Assembly (NCBI RefSeq): GCF_034676705.1 | Contig: NZ_JAUCBS010000013.1 | Location: forward strand, 446,501 to 510,500 | DNA length: 64,000 nucleotides | Source of the DNA: Gemmobacter sp. | GTDB taxonomy: Bacteria; Pseudomonadota; Alphaproteobacteria; Rhodobacterales; Rhodobacteraceae | Direction of reading: 5' to 3' | Shown here: positions 8,056-16,965 of the stretch, one piece after another | Numbering within the stretch: position 1 is the first letter of the stretch | Layout of the letters: every line of letters begins with the position of its first letter | Notes under the pieces: generated by a model | The model's database searches: none | What the model was told of the DNA's origin: nothing | The model's input: only the letters and a program-made list of their open reading frames with translations | Position numbers and translations under genes: made by a program

Positions 8056-8559
8056 TCAGCTGGCCGACAGGGCGACCTTCATGTCCTTGACAAGATAGAT
8101 GGTCTCGCCATCGGCCTCGACGCGGCCATCGGCCACGCCCATGGTCAGGCGGCGGGTCTGCACGGCCTTGGTGAAATCGACGTAATAGGTCAGCATCTTG
8201 CGGTCGGGGCGGACCATGCCGGTCAGCTTGACCTCGCCTACACCCAGCGCATAGCCGCGCCCCTGCCAGCCGCGCCAGCCCAGGTTGAAGCCGGTCAGCT
8301 GCCACAGCCCGTCAAGGCCCAGGCAACCGGGCATGATCGGGTTGCCGGGGAAATGGCAATCGAAGAACCACAGGTCGGGCGTGATGTCGAATTCGGCCAC
8401 CACATGGCCCTTGCCATGTTCGCCGCCGTCGCCGGAAATGTCGGTGATCCGGTCCATCATCAGCATCGGCGGGGCCGGAAGCTGCGCGTTGCCGGGCCCG
8501 AACAGTTCCCCCCGCGCGCATTTCAACAGATCTTCCCGCTCGAACCTGGTTGGATACAC
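8056..8559 (-). CDS. fabA: 3-hydroxydecanoyl-ACP dehydratase/isomerase
   Basis: FabA dehydrates 3-hydroxydecanoyl-ACP and isomerises the trans-2 product to cis-3, the branch point to unsaturated fatty acids. The 167-residue product has the hot-dog fold signature with the catalytic His in FFDCHFPGNPIMPG and the Asp in CLGLDGLWQL. The GTG at 8559 was chosen because YPTRFEREDLLKCARGELFG is the normal FabA N-terminus and GGGAGAAG lies just upstream. It leads the fabA-fabB-fabI operon. Confidence 0.95.
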   Translation of the reverse strand: MYPTRFEREDLLKCARGELFGPGNAQLPAPPMLMMDRITDISGDGGEHGKGHVVAEFDITPDLWFFDCHFPGNPIMPGCLGLDGLWQLTGFNLGWRGWQGRGYALGVGEVKLTGMVRPDRKMLTYYVDFTKAVQTRRLTMGVADGRVEADGETIYLVKDMKVALSAS

Positions 8560-8648
8560 CGGCTTCTCCCTGCATTCGCACCCTTTGCCCCCTGTAACAC
8601 CCGCCCGTGCGCAAGGGCAAGTGTCGCGGGGCATCGGGCCGCTGCCGG

Positions 8649-9719
8649 TCAACTGCGCGGCTTGACGCGGTTGACATGGCCCATCTTGCGGCCTGGCCGT
8701 GCCTCGGCCTTGCCATACAGGTGGATCGCCGTTCCCGCCTCGGCTGCCAGAGCGGGAATGCGGTCCACATCGTCGCCGATCAGGTTTTCCATGACCACAT
8801 CGGAATGGCGGCTGCCATCGCCCAGCGGCCAGCCGGCCACGGCGCGGATGTGCTGTTCGAACTGGTCCACCGCGCAGCCATTCTGGGTCCAGTGGCCGGA
8901 ATTGTGGACGCGCGGCGCGATTTCGTTCACCAGCAGGCCCTGTGGCGTCACGAACAGCTCCACCCCCATCACGCCGACATAGTCCAGCGCGTTCAGGATG
9001 CGCGCGGCGATCAGCACGGCATCGGACCGGCGGGCCGGGGGCAGGCGGGCGGGAATGGTCGTGGTGTGCAGGATGCCGTCGCGATGCACGTTCTCGCCGG
9101 GGTCAAAGGCGGCGACGGCGCCATCCGGCCCGCGCGCGGCGATGACCGAGATTTCCATGGTAAAGGGCACGAACCCCTCCAGCACGGCAGGGGCGCCATT
9201 CATCGCGGCCAGCGCGGCGGGGGCATCCTGGGGTGCCATGATGCGGGCCTGCCCCTTGCCGTCATAGCCAAGGCGCGTAGTCTTCAGGATCGCCGGCGCG
9301 CCGATGGCGGCCAGCGCGGCATCCAGATCGGCCGCATCCTTCACCGCCGCCCAGGGCGCGGTGGCAAGGCCGATGGAATTGAGGAAGCCCTTTTCCTCGA
9401 TCCGGTCCTGGCTGATGGCCAGCGCGCGGCGGTTGGGGCGGATCGGGCGGATCGCTTCGATCAGGTCAAGGGCCGAGGTCGGGATATTCTCGAATTCATA
9501 GGTCACCACATCGACCGATTGCGCGAATGCGGTCAGCGCGGCCGCATCTTCGTAGCTGGCGGTCGTGACGCGGTGGGCGACATCGGCAGCCGGCGGGTTG
9601 GCGCCGGGTTCGTAGACATGGGCCTTCAGGCCCAGGCGGCTGGCGGCAACCGCCAGCATGCGGCCCAGCTGGCCGCCGCCAAGGATGCCGATGGTCGATC
9701 CGGTGGGCAGCTCAGTCAT
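8649..9719 (-). CDS. purK: N5-carboxyaminoimidazole ribonucleotide synthase
   Basis: PurK uses ATP and bicarbonate to carboxylate aminoimidazole ribonucleotide in purine synthesis. The 356-residue ATP-grasp protein starts with the glycine-rich STIGILGGGQLGRMLAVAA. ATP-grasp motifs include KTTRLGYDGKGQ and, near the C-terminal side, LFVTPQGLLVNEIAPRVHNS. The ATG at 9719 overlaps the end of purE by 8 bases. PurK hands its unstable product to PurE, which fits coupled expression. Confidence 0.95.
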   Translation of the reverse strand: MTELPTGSTIGILGGGQLGRMLAVAASRLGLKAHVYEPGANPPAADVAHRVTTASYEDAAALTAFAQSVDVVTYEFENIPTSALDLIEAIRPIRPNRRALAISQDRIEEKGFLNSIGLATAPWAAVKDAADLDAALAAIGAPAILKTTRLGYDGKGQARIMAPQDAPAALAAMNGAPAVLEGFVPFTMEISVIAARGPDGAVAAFDPGENVHRDGILHTTTIPARLPPARRSDAVLIAARILNALDYVGVMGVELFVTPQGLLVNEIAPRVHNSGHWTQNGCAVDQFEQHIRAVAGWPLGDGSRHSDVVMENLIGDDVDRIPALAAEAGTAIHLYGKAEARPGRKMGHVNRVKPRS

Positions 9720-10203
9720 CCTGCGGCTCCTCGGCGATCGAGGCGGACAGCGCCTCGCGCCAGGCATCCAGCCGGGCGGCCAGGGCGGGATCGGTGATGG
9801 CGAGGATCCCCGCCGCCATCAGCCCGGCATTGGCGGCCCCGGCCGCGCCGATGGCCATGGTGGCCACGGGAAAGCCCTTGGGCATCTGGACGATGGAATA
9901 CAGGCTGTCGACCCCCGACAGCGCCCGTGTCTGCACCGGAACGCCGATCACCGGCACACGGGTCTTGCTGGCCATCATGCCCGGCAGATGCGCGGCCCCG
10001 CCGGCCCCGGCGATGATCACCTTCAACCCGCGGTCCACGGCGGACTTGCCATAGCTCCACAGCCGGTCCGGCGTGCGATGGGCCGAGACGATCCGCGTTT
10101 CATAGGGCACGCCCAGTTCGTCAAGGATGTTCGCCGCTTCCTTCATCGTGGCCCAGTCAGACTGACTGCCCATGATGATGCCCACTTCCACCTGTCCGGC
10201 CAT
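9712..10203 (-). CDS. purE: N5-carboxyaminoimidazole ribonucleotide mutase
   Basis: PurE class I moves the carboxyl group of N5-CAIR to C4 to give CAIR. The 163-residue product has the signature VGIIMGSQSDWATM at the N-terminus, the VSAHRTPDRLW motif with the catalytic His, and the glycine-rich AGAGGAAHLPGMMAS and GVPVQT segments. It starts at ATG 10203 after an AGGA box and overlaps purK, with a small YdcH-type gene 71 bases upstream on the same strand. Confidence 0.96.
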   Translation of the reverse strand: MAGQVEVGIIMGSQSDWATMKEAANILDELGVPYETRIVSAHRTPDRLWSYGKSAVDRGLKVIIAGAGGAAHLPGMMASKTRVPVIGVPVQTRALSGVDSLYSIVQMPKGFPVATMAIGAAGAANAGLMAAGILAITDPALAARLDAWREALSASIAEEPQDD

Positions 10204-10274
10204 TCCTGCCCCCGGCTGTCGATCTGATCGCGGGGTAGCCGGGGCCGGCCGCAGGGTCAACGGCAAAGGGCGCT

Positions 10275-10493
10275 TCAGGCGATGATGTCGGGGATCAGCC
10301 GGTCTTCCAGCCGGGCGATCTGGTCCTTCAGCGCCAGCTTCTGCTTTTTCAGCCGCCGCAGCGCCAGCTGGTCGGCCTTGCCCGAGGTTTCCAGCGCATG
10401 GATCGCATCATCCAGATCGCGGTGTTCGCGGCGCAGCACCTCCAGCCGGATGCGGACGACCTCTTCGGTGTTCAGCTCGGACGGGGCATTCAT
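10275..10493 (-). CDS. YdcH/DUF465 family small coiled-coil protein
   Basis: A 72-residue charged protein with a long helical, probably coiled-coil, body. It matches the DUF465/YdcH family by size and by the pattern EHRDLDDAIHAL followed by LALRRLKKQKLALKDQIARL. The ATG at 10493 was chosen because upstream in-frame sequence belongs to the divergent hsp20 promoter region. The function of the family is unknown. It is on the same strand as purE-purK, about 71 bases away. Confidence 0.85.
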   Translation of the reverse strand: MNAPSELNTEEVVRIRLEVLRREHRDLDDAIHALETSGKADQLALRRLKKQKLALKDQIARLEDRLIPDIIA

Positions 10494-10574
10494 CGCTGGC
10501 GGCCTTCTTCTGAGTCGCGGGCACTCGACCCGACTATAGCGATTCGCGCCGATTGTTGGAAGTTTTTCAAGCCA

Positions 10575-10603
10575 CTTGCCGGGCGTTGCACCGGCCCCCA
10601 TAT
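10575..10603 (+). promoter_or_regulatory. Candidate sigma-32 (RpoH) promoter of hsp20
   Basis: CTTGCCG at 10575-10581 and CCCCATAT at 10596-10603 match the RpoH -35 and -10 boxes with a 14-base spacer, and the downstream gene is a small heat-shock protein starting at 10669. The match is by eye to the established consensus CTTGAAA-N13-15-CCCCATNT. Confidence 0.65.
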
Positions 10604-10668
10604 TGTTGCTGCGGGTTGCCGGCGACCGGGGCCCGCCGGACATGTCGCTTGCACCAAGGACACCGCGG

Positions 10669-11082
10669 ATGACCAAGACCAGCTTCGGGGGCCACCCCTT
10701 TCTTCTCGGGTTCGAACAGCTGGAACGGCTGGTCGAACGCACCGCCAAGACGGCGGCCGATGGCTACCCACCCTACAACATCGAACGCCTGGGCGAAAAC
10801 GATTACCGCATCACGCTGGCCGTGGCGGGCTTTCGCGAGGCGGATTTGCAGATCACCGTCGAGGACCGGCAACTGGTCGTGCGCGGCCGGCAGGATGATG
10901 GCGCGGATGCCCGCGTGTTCCTGCACCGTGGCATCGCCGCCCGGCAGTTCCAGCGCAGCTTCGTGCTGGCCGACGGGGTCGAGGTTGCAGGCGCGCGCAT
11001 GGAAAACGGCCTGCTGCATGTCGATCTGCGCCGTTCCATCCCCGAGCCGGTCGTCCAGACCATCCGCATCCACAGCGCCTGA
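10669..11082 (+). CDS. Hsp20/alpha-crystallin small heat-shock protein
   Basis: A 137-residue holdase chaperone of the IbpA type. The N-terminus (FGGHPFLLGFEQLERLVER) is the usual alphaproteobacterial form. The alpha-crystallin domain spans about residues 35-125, with YNIERLGENDYRITLAVAGF at its start and the conserved ARMENGLLHVDLRR strand near the end. An AAGGA box precedes the ATG. It sits behind a candidate sigma-32 promoter and 12 bases before a DUF1150 gene, an arrangement recurring in this class of bacteria. Confidence 0.92.
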   Translation: MTKTSFGGHPFLLGFEQLERLVERTAKTAADGYPPYNIERLGENDYRITLAVAGFREADLQITVEDRQLVVRGRQDDGADARVFLHRGIAARQFQRSFVLADGVEVAGARMENGLLHVDLRRSIPEPVVQTIRIHSA

Positions 11083-11094
11083 AAGGAGGGCACG

Positions 11095-11322
11095 ATGGAT
11101 CATCCGTTCAACTTTGGCCCCGAACCCGCGGACCGCATCGTCTATGTGCGCCCGATTGCCGTGGCCGACCTGCCCGAAGCCCTGCGCCAGCAGGCCGATG
11201 GGCTGGAAACCATCTATTCCGTGAATCGCCCCGATGGCGAACGTCTGGCGCTGGTGCGTGACCGGCACCTGGCCTTTGCCCTGGCCCGGCAGCACGATCT
11301 GGCGCCGGTCAGCGTTCACTGA
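11095..11322 (+). CDS. DUF1150 family protein
   Basis: A 75-residue soluble protein, very probably DUF1150, a family commonly found beside small heat-shock genes in alphaproteobacteria. Conserved parts are VYVRPIAVADLP and LALVRDRHLAFALAR. An AAAGGAGG box sits just before the ATG. No signal peptide, membrane segment or catalytic motif is visible. A role linked to the chaperone is inference from the neighbourhood only. Confidence 0.85.
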   Translation: MDHPFNFGPEPADRIVYVRPIAVADLPEALRQQADGLETIYSVNRPDGERLALVRDRHLAFALARQHDLAPVSVH

Positions 11323-11329
11323 ACCGGGG

Positions 11330-12011
<682 letters not shown>

Positions 12012-12028
<17 letters not shown>

Positions 12029-13643
12029 GGCGCCCCCACAGATCGAACAGGATGAACAGGGCAAAGGACAGCCCCATCAGCAACAGTGCCGCAGCCTCGG
12101 CCTGATCGCTGCGATAGGCGCCCATCAGGCGCCAGACCTGCAAGGGCAGCGTCACGCCCTGATCGCTGGCGAACAGCGCGATTACCCCCAGATCGCCCAT
12201 CGCCAGCGCCGCCGCCAGCCCCACCGCCATGCCCAAGGGGCGCCGCACCCGCGGCAGGATCGCCAGCCGCAGCCGCACCGCGCCCATCATCCCCAGGCTG
12301 TCGGCCAGCCGCCCTTGCGTCAGTTCCGCCGCGCGCCAGGCGGGCAGCACCAGCCGCAGCGCAAAGGGCAGCGCCATCAGCATGTTGACCAGCGCCGTCA
12401 CCGGCAGCGCCAGCCGCGTTGGCGCGATGAACGGGTGCAGCATCAGGAACAGCCCGATTCCCAGCACCAGCGAACTGGCCGCCATCGGCAGCATCCCCGC
12501 CCCTTCGGCCAACCGCGCCGCCAGCCCATGGCCGGCCGCCGCCGGGGCCAGCACCAGCACCGCCGCCCCGGTCAGCACCGCCACCAGCAGCGCCAGCGTG
12601 ACCGATGTCAGCGCCGCCTGCCAGACCGCGGCCGGCAGTCCCGCCAGGCCCGGCACACCCCAGACGACGATCATGCCAACCGGCAGCGCCAGAAACAGCG
12701 CCGCCGCCGCAATCGCCAGCGCATCGGCGCCCCGCCGCCACCCGCCCGGCGCGGGTAGCGCAAGCCTGCGGTCCAGCCCGCCGCCCAGGGCACCCGGCGC
12801 CGTCCAGCGCGCCGCCAGCGCCACCGCCCCGGCGCACAGCCCGAACTGCACCGCCGCCAGCATCGCCGCGCGACTCAGGTCGAAATCGAAGCGCACCGCC
12901 TGCCAGATCGCCAGCTCCACCGTGGTCGCCTGCGGCCCGCCACCCAGGATCAGCACCACGGCAAAACTCGTCAGGCAGATCAGGAACACCGCCAGCAGCA
13001 CGCCAGGCAGCACACCGCGCAGCATCGGCCCCTCGACATGCCGGAACAGGCCCCAGGGCCCCAGCCCCAGGCTTTGCGCCAGCCGCACCCGTTCGGCCGG
13101 CACGCCTTGCCAGCCATGCAGGATCATACGCACCGCCAGCGGCATGTTCAGGAACACATGCGCCAGCACGACGCCGTGAAACCCGTAAATCCCGACCGGG
13201 GGCACCCCCAGCGCCGCCAGGCCGGTGTTCAGCAACCCCGCCCGGCCAAAGATCGCCAGCAACCCCAGCACGGCAACCACGACCGGCAACAGGAACGGCG
13301 CCCCCAGCGCCGCGATCATCAGCCCGCGCCCGGCAAACCGCCGCCGCGCCAGCGCCCGCGCCACCGGCACCGCCAGCCCCACCGACACCAGCGCCGACAC
13401 CCCCGCCTGCGTGGCCGAAAACCGCACCGCCGCCCAATCCGCCACCCCCAGCCGCGGCGTTCCGGCGCGCAGGAACACCACCGCCAGCGCCGCCGCCATC
13501 AGCGCCGCAATGGCAAGGGCCAGTGCGAATCCCGGTCCCCCTCTTTGCCTTTTTCCAAATACCCCGGGGGGCCCGGGGGGCAGGGCCCCCCGGTCGACGG
13601 TGCCGCCTGGCACCCCGCTCACTTCGCCAGCGCGGCGCGCCAT
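12012..13643 (-). CDS. thiP: Thiamine ABC transporter, fused permease
   Basis: ThiP is the membrane channel of the thiamine importer. The product (up to 543 residues) has two fused permease halves with about twelve hydrophobic segments and two EAA-type loops (VRLAQSLGLGPWGLFRHV near the middle of the first half and LADSLGMMGAVRLRLAILP in the second). The start is uncertain: the first membrane segment begins at about codon 38, and the codons before it run through an interspersed GC-rich repeat (13541-13602) with no ATG, GTG or TTG between the repeat and the membrane segment. Translation must therefore start within thiB (ATG 13643, or GTG at 13622 or 13613). Confidence 0.9.
13541..13602. repeat. 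Interspersed repeat copy inside the 5' end of thiP
   Basis: The segment 13544-13564 is the exact inverse complement of 5907-5927 and contains the TTCCAAATACCC form of the family core. It is followed by a GGGGGGCCC/GGGCCCCCC stem at about 13565-13598. Here the repeat is translated as part of ThiP rather than lying between genes. Confidence 0.75.
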
Positions 13644-14608
13644 TCCTCGACCGCCGCGTCGCGCACTGCCTGCGCCTGATCCGCCGGGATCAGCAGCGAT
13701 TTCACCGGGGTGACCAGCGTGCCGAACCCTTCGGGCAGGCCTGCCGCCGGGGTTTTCGCCGGATACATCCAGTTGGTTTCCGGGATCGCGGCCTGGAACG
13801 GCTCCGACACCATGAAGGCCATGAATTTCCGCGCCAGATCGGGCTGCTTGCTGTGGGCCAGCACGCCGGCAACCTCGACCTGCAGATAATGCCCTTCGTC
13901 AAAGGCGGCGGCGGCCTTGCTGTCATCCTCTTCGGCGATCAGGTGATAGGCGGGCGAGGTGGTGTAGGACAGCACCATATCCGCCTCGCCCTTCAGGAAC
14001 AGGTCGTAGGATTCCGACCAGCCCGGGGTGACGGTCAGGATATTGTCGGCCAGCTTGCCCCAGATCTCGGCAGAACGGTCGCCATAGGCCGCCTTGACCC
14101 ACATCAGCAGCCCCAGCCCGGGGGTCGACGACCGCGGATCCTGGATCACCACCTTGAGGTCCGACTCGGCCAGCGCCTCGATGGAGTTCGGCACATCGGT
14201 CACCCGGGTCTTGTCATGGACAAAGGCGAACCAGCCCCAGTCGAACGGCAGGAAGCTGGCATCGTCCCAGGCCACCGGCAGATCCAGCGCGGCGGTCACG
14301 CCATGGGGGGCGAACAGGCCGGTGGCCTGCGCCGCGGCGGTCAGGTTGGTGTCCAGGCCCAGCACCACATCGGCCTCGGTCCGCGCACCTTCCAGCCGCA
14401 GCCGCGACAGCAGCGCTGCGCCATCGCCTGCCGGGACAAAGCGCAGGTCGCAGCCGCATTCGGCCTCGAACGCCTTTTCGACCACCGGCCCCGGGCCCCA
14501 GTCGGATGCAAAGCTGTCATAGGTCAGTACGGTCAGCACCGGCGTTTCGGCCAGCGCAAGGGTGGTCGCGGCCATCAGGCCACTGGTCGCAAGGAAGGGA
14601 ACTTTCAT
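13619..14608 (-). CDS. thiB: Thiamine ABC transporter, substrate-binding protein
   Basis: ThiB is the periplasmic binding protein for thiamine and its phosphates. The 329-residue precursor has a signal peptide (MKVPFLATSGLMAATTLALA) and begins the mature part with PVLTVLTYDSF, the usual ThiB start. The family pair of segments ADVVLGLDTNL and the WGWFAFVHDK region are present. Of two adjacent ATGs, 14608 is preferred because it leaves about 5 bases after GGAGG. A TPP riboswitch lies in the leader. Confidence 0.94.
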   Translation of the reverse strand: MKVPFLATSGLMAATTLALAETPVLTVLTYDSFASDWGPGPVVEKAFEAECGCDLRFVPAGDGAALLSRLRLEGARTEADVVLGLDTNLTAAAQATGLFAPHGVTAALDLPVAWDDASFLPFDWGWFAFVHDKTRVTDVPNSIEALAESDLKVVIQDPRSSTPGLGLLMWVKAAYGDRSAEIWGKLADNILTVTPGWSESYDLFLKGEADMVLSYTTSPAYHLIAEEDDSKAAAAFDEGHYLQVEVAGVLAHSKQPDLARKFMAFMVSEPFQAAIPETNWMYPAKTPAAGLPEGFGTLVTPVKSLLIPADQAQAVRDAAVEEWRAALAK

Positions 14609-14659
14609 CATGTCCTCCAGTTGCGACGGAACAGGTCGGCACCGGAGATCGCTCTCGCA

Positions 14660-14748
14660 CCTTCCCTCCGCCGGTATGATCCGGTTCAGGTTCGACGGGT
14701 TTGCATGGCGCATCTCAGCCGGCGGTCGTCTGCCGGCACCCCGAGGTA
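14660..14748 (-). ncRNA. TPP riboswitch (thi box)
   Basis: On the minus strand the leader of thiB shows the conserved TPP riboswitch pieces in order: GGGGTGCCGGCAG, GGCTGAGATG, then AACCTGAACCGGATCATACC and GGCGGAGGGA. These are the strongly conserved pyrimidine- and pyrophosphate-sensor arms. Binding of thiamine pyrophosphate should lower thiBPQ expression, as is usual for thiamine import and synthesis operons. The aptamer ends about 50 bases before the thiB start. Confidence 0.93.
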
Positions 14749-15106
14749 GGCGGGAACATAGGCGATGCAGGGCCGGACGCAAGGGGGGATCCGGGCGGGG
14801 GGCGCAAACGAAAAGACGGCTGCCCGGGCAGGGCAACCGTCGCCTTTTCGCATCTGCATCAGATCCTCGGCGCCGCGGGCTGGGTGGGGGCTGTATCCGC
14901 GACGCCGAGGGAAGCCTTATGCAGCTACATCCCTTGTATGCTTGGCCCGCGTGGCGCGACTGCGGGCGAATCTGGGCATTTTCGGGGCAGCGTCGCGGGC
15001 GCTGCCACAATTCTGCCCCATGGCCCTAGGGTCAAAACCCAATCAACCTATTGATCTAAATCTTATGGTCTGATTCACCTCGCCCAACTTGCAGTGGGGA
15101 TGGGTC
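14749..15106. other. Gene-free gap between thiB leader and IS5 element
   Basis: No protein gene is convincing here. Two structures are visible. A stem of GACGG-GCCC with GGGC-CCGTC (14815-14842) is flanked by AAAA before and TTTT after, so it could terminate transcription in both directions. A second stem pairs CCTCGGCG with CGCCGAGG, extended by CGCGG and CCGCG (14865-14878 with 14897-14910). The last 70 bases before the IS5 start are AT-rich. A small RNA gene ending at the first stem is possible but not shown. Confidence 0.5.
14810..14850. terminator. Candidate bidirectional terminator
   Basis: AAAAGACGG, GCCC, a short loop, GGGC and CCGTCGCCTTTT form a symmetric stem bordered by A and T runs, a typical factor-independent terminator shape on either strand. 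What it terminates is unclear, since neither neighbouring gene ends here. Confidence 0.55.
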
Positions 15107-15875
15107 ATGTCGGGTGGATTTTGGCTTTCGGACCGGGCGTGGGCGGGGCTTGAGCCGCTTTTGCCCGGGAACCAGCCGGGGGCGCGGGGGGTGGATGACC
15201 GCCGCGTCATCAGCGGCATCATCCATGTGCTGCGGGTCGGGTGCCGGTGGGAGGATTGCCCGTCCGACTACGGCCCTGCGACGACGATCTACAACCGGTT
15301 CAACCGGTGGAGCCATCGCGGCCTTTGGGGGCGCATCTTCGCCACCCTTGCGGCGCAGGCGGAACTGCCGGATGACCTGAGTATCGACAGCACTGCCGTC
15401 CGCGCCCACCGCTCTGCACACGGCGGAAAAGGGGGGCGAAAATTCAGGCCATCGGGCGCTCGCGTGGCGGTCCGACCACCAAAATCCATGCCCTGACAGA
15501 TGGTTGCGGACGTGCAGTGGCTTTCACCCTCAGCCCCGGAAACCACGCCGACATTACCGAAGCGCCTGCGCTCCTGGACAAATGCCCGGCCCCGAACCGC
15601 CTTCTGGCCGACAAGGGCCATGACGCGAACAGCTTGCGCGACCGCCTTGCGGCCACCAGAACCGAGGCCGTCATCCCCGCGACCAGATCGCGCAAAACAC
15701 CCATCCCCTACGATGCAACCGCATACATCAACCGCAACATGATCGAACGCGCCTTCTGTCGCCTCAAGGACTGGAGGCCCATCGCAACACGATACGACAA
15801 ACTCGCCATCAACTTCGCTTCAGCCGTCGCCATCGCAGCTATCGTCATCTGGTGGGCTTGATTGAGGCTGGAGCC
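15060..15875 (+). mobile_element. IS5-family insertion sequence, ends not resolved
   Basis: The transposase reading frames define the body. I could not find a confident terminal inverted repeat: the left flank (GGTCTGATTCACC) and the inverse of the right flank (GGCTCCAGCCTCAATCA) are only weakly alike. The right side abuts an IS630-family element at the TA at 15876, so the original right end may have been disturbed. Confidence 0.6.
15107..15861 (+). CDS. IS5-family transposase in two frames
   Basis: A DDE transposase of the IS5 family (IS427-like organisation). The first frame (15107-15496) begins MSGGFWLSDRAWAGLEPLLP and carries DLSIDSTAVRAHRSAHG with the first catalytic Asp. The rest (KIQAIGRSRGGPTTKIHALTD, LLADKGHD with the second Asp, and NMIERAFCRLKDWR with the Glu) is in the -1 frame and runs to the stop at 15861. 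The -1 frame is open from 15376. The switch would fall in a run of four A and six G at 15427-15436, a plausible slippage site, so this may be programmed frameshifting rather than decay. Confidence 0.85.
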
Positions 15876-16520
15876 TAGCGCCTGTCTGAGCTGGATTGAA
15901 GCGTATCCGGCGTGCCGGAGGTAGGTTTTGCATTCGTCTGGTGTGAAGGCGTCCAGCAAGGTTCCGACCCTTCGCCACGAGGCTTCGATGGTGCGTTCAT
16001 CGGCTTTTCGGAACAGGGTCTTGAGCTTGGCGAAGACCATTTCGATGGGGTTCAGGTCCGGGCTGCAGGGAGGCAGGAACAACAGATGTGCCCCTGCGGC
16101 CCGGATCAGCTGTCGGGCGGGTCGGCCCTTGTGGCTGCCGAGGTTGTCGGCGATGACCGCATCGCCAGGGGCGAGTGTCGGGGCGAGGCATTGGCTGACC
16201 CAGGCGGTGAACATCTCGCCATTGATCGGGCCATCCAGCACGAAGGGCGCGACGATCCGGTCGTGGCGCGGCCCGGCGGGGAAGGTCAGCGTCTTCCAAT
16301 GCCCATGCGGGACATGCGCGGTCAGCCTCTGACCCCTCGCGGCCCAGCCGCAGGTCCGGGTCATGTTGGTCTTGATCCCGTTCGCCTGCTCTCTCGAACC
16401 AGTGGCGTTCGCAGGCTCACCATCGATGAAGATCCGCCGCTTGGGATCGAGGCGATGCTGGTGCGCCCGCCATCGCGCCCGGAACCGCGCCACCTTCGGG
16501 CGTAGCTGTTCGATGGCCAT
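15708..16520 (-). CDS. IS630 transposase, catalytic part (orfB), altered
   Basis: The DDE domain of an IS630-type transposase. The first Asp is in RRIFIDG, the second in VIADNLGSHKG and the Glu in SPDLNPIEMVFAKLK. Two oddities are visible. The normal FIDE-T-W segment is replaced by about 15 foreign residues (GEPANATGSREQANGI) before KTNMTRTCGW, which should disturb the active site. The frame also leaves the element after about residue 214 and reads on into the IS5 copy, so the tail is not transposase. The ATG overlaps the orfA stop. Confidence 0.8.
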   Translation of the reverse strand: MAIEQLRPKVARFRARWRAHQHRLDPKRRIFIDGEPANATGSREQANGIKTNMTRTCGWAARGQRLTAHVPHGHWKTLTFPAGPRHDRIVAPFVLDGPINGEMFTAWVSQCLAPTLAPGDAVIADNLGSHKGRPARQLIRAAGAHLLFLPPCSPDLNPIEMVFAKLKTLFRKADERTIEASWRRVGTLLDAFTPDECKTYLRHAGYASIQLRQALGSSLNQAHQMTIAAMATAEAKLMASLSYRVAMGLQSLRRQKARSIMLRLMYAVAS

Positions 16521-16965
16521 CAGGGACTTTCTTTGACCGTCTGGCCTGCGCGTCTGACGAACCGCCAGACCGTGTCATGGGCCACCGTCACACCGCGAGC
16601 GGCCAGTTCCGCCGTCAGCGCCCGCATCGTCAGGTCGGGCTTCTCGGCGAGCCGGGCCAGCAGCCAGTCCCCGACCTCGCCTGCCAGAGCCCGCGGGCGA
16701 TGACCGCCGATCTTGCCGTGAGCCTGCCCGCGCCCGCCCCGCTGCCGCTGTCCGATCCGAACCGCCGATGCAACCGAAACCCCAAACCGCTTCGCGGCCG
16801 ACCGGACCGTCTCGCCCTCCTCCAACGCTCGCGCAACGCGCATCCCAAGGTCTATCAAAAGCGGTGCCACCATATCCCGCCCCTTCATCTGGTCGGGACA
16901 GTGAAGCACAAGACAATCGTTCCAGGAATCCCCCATCCCGATCCATGCACGCCCGGTGGGCGCTA
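15876..16965 (-). mobile_element. IS630-family insertion sequence
   Basis: A 1.09 kb element bounded by TA dinucleotides at 15876-15877 and 16964-16965, the target duplication expected for IS630/Tc1 elements. Just inside, both ends read GCGCC toward the interior. It carries orfA and orfB on the minus strand. The right-hand TA is part of the TAG stop codon of hyuA; removing the element and one TA restores a TAG at the same place, so the insertion did not change HyuA. Confidence 0.8.
16520..16936 (-). CDS. IS630 transposase, N-terminal DNA-binding part (orfA)
   Basis: A 138-residue helix-turn-helix part of an IS630 transposase: VRSAAKRFGVSVASAVRIGQR is the first HTH, and DLTMRALTAELAARGVTVAHDTVWRFVRR is the second, winged-helix-like region. 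In related elements orfA and orfB are joined by frameshifting; here they overlap by ATGA at 16520. Confidence 0.82.
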   Translation of the reverse strand: MGDSWNDCLVLHCPDQMKGRDMVAPLLIDLGMRVARALEEGETVRSAAKRFGVSVASAVRIGQRQRGGRGQAHGKIGGHRPRALAGEVGDWLLARLAEKPDLTMRALTAELAARGVTVAHDTVWRFVRRAGQTVKESP

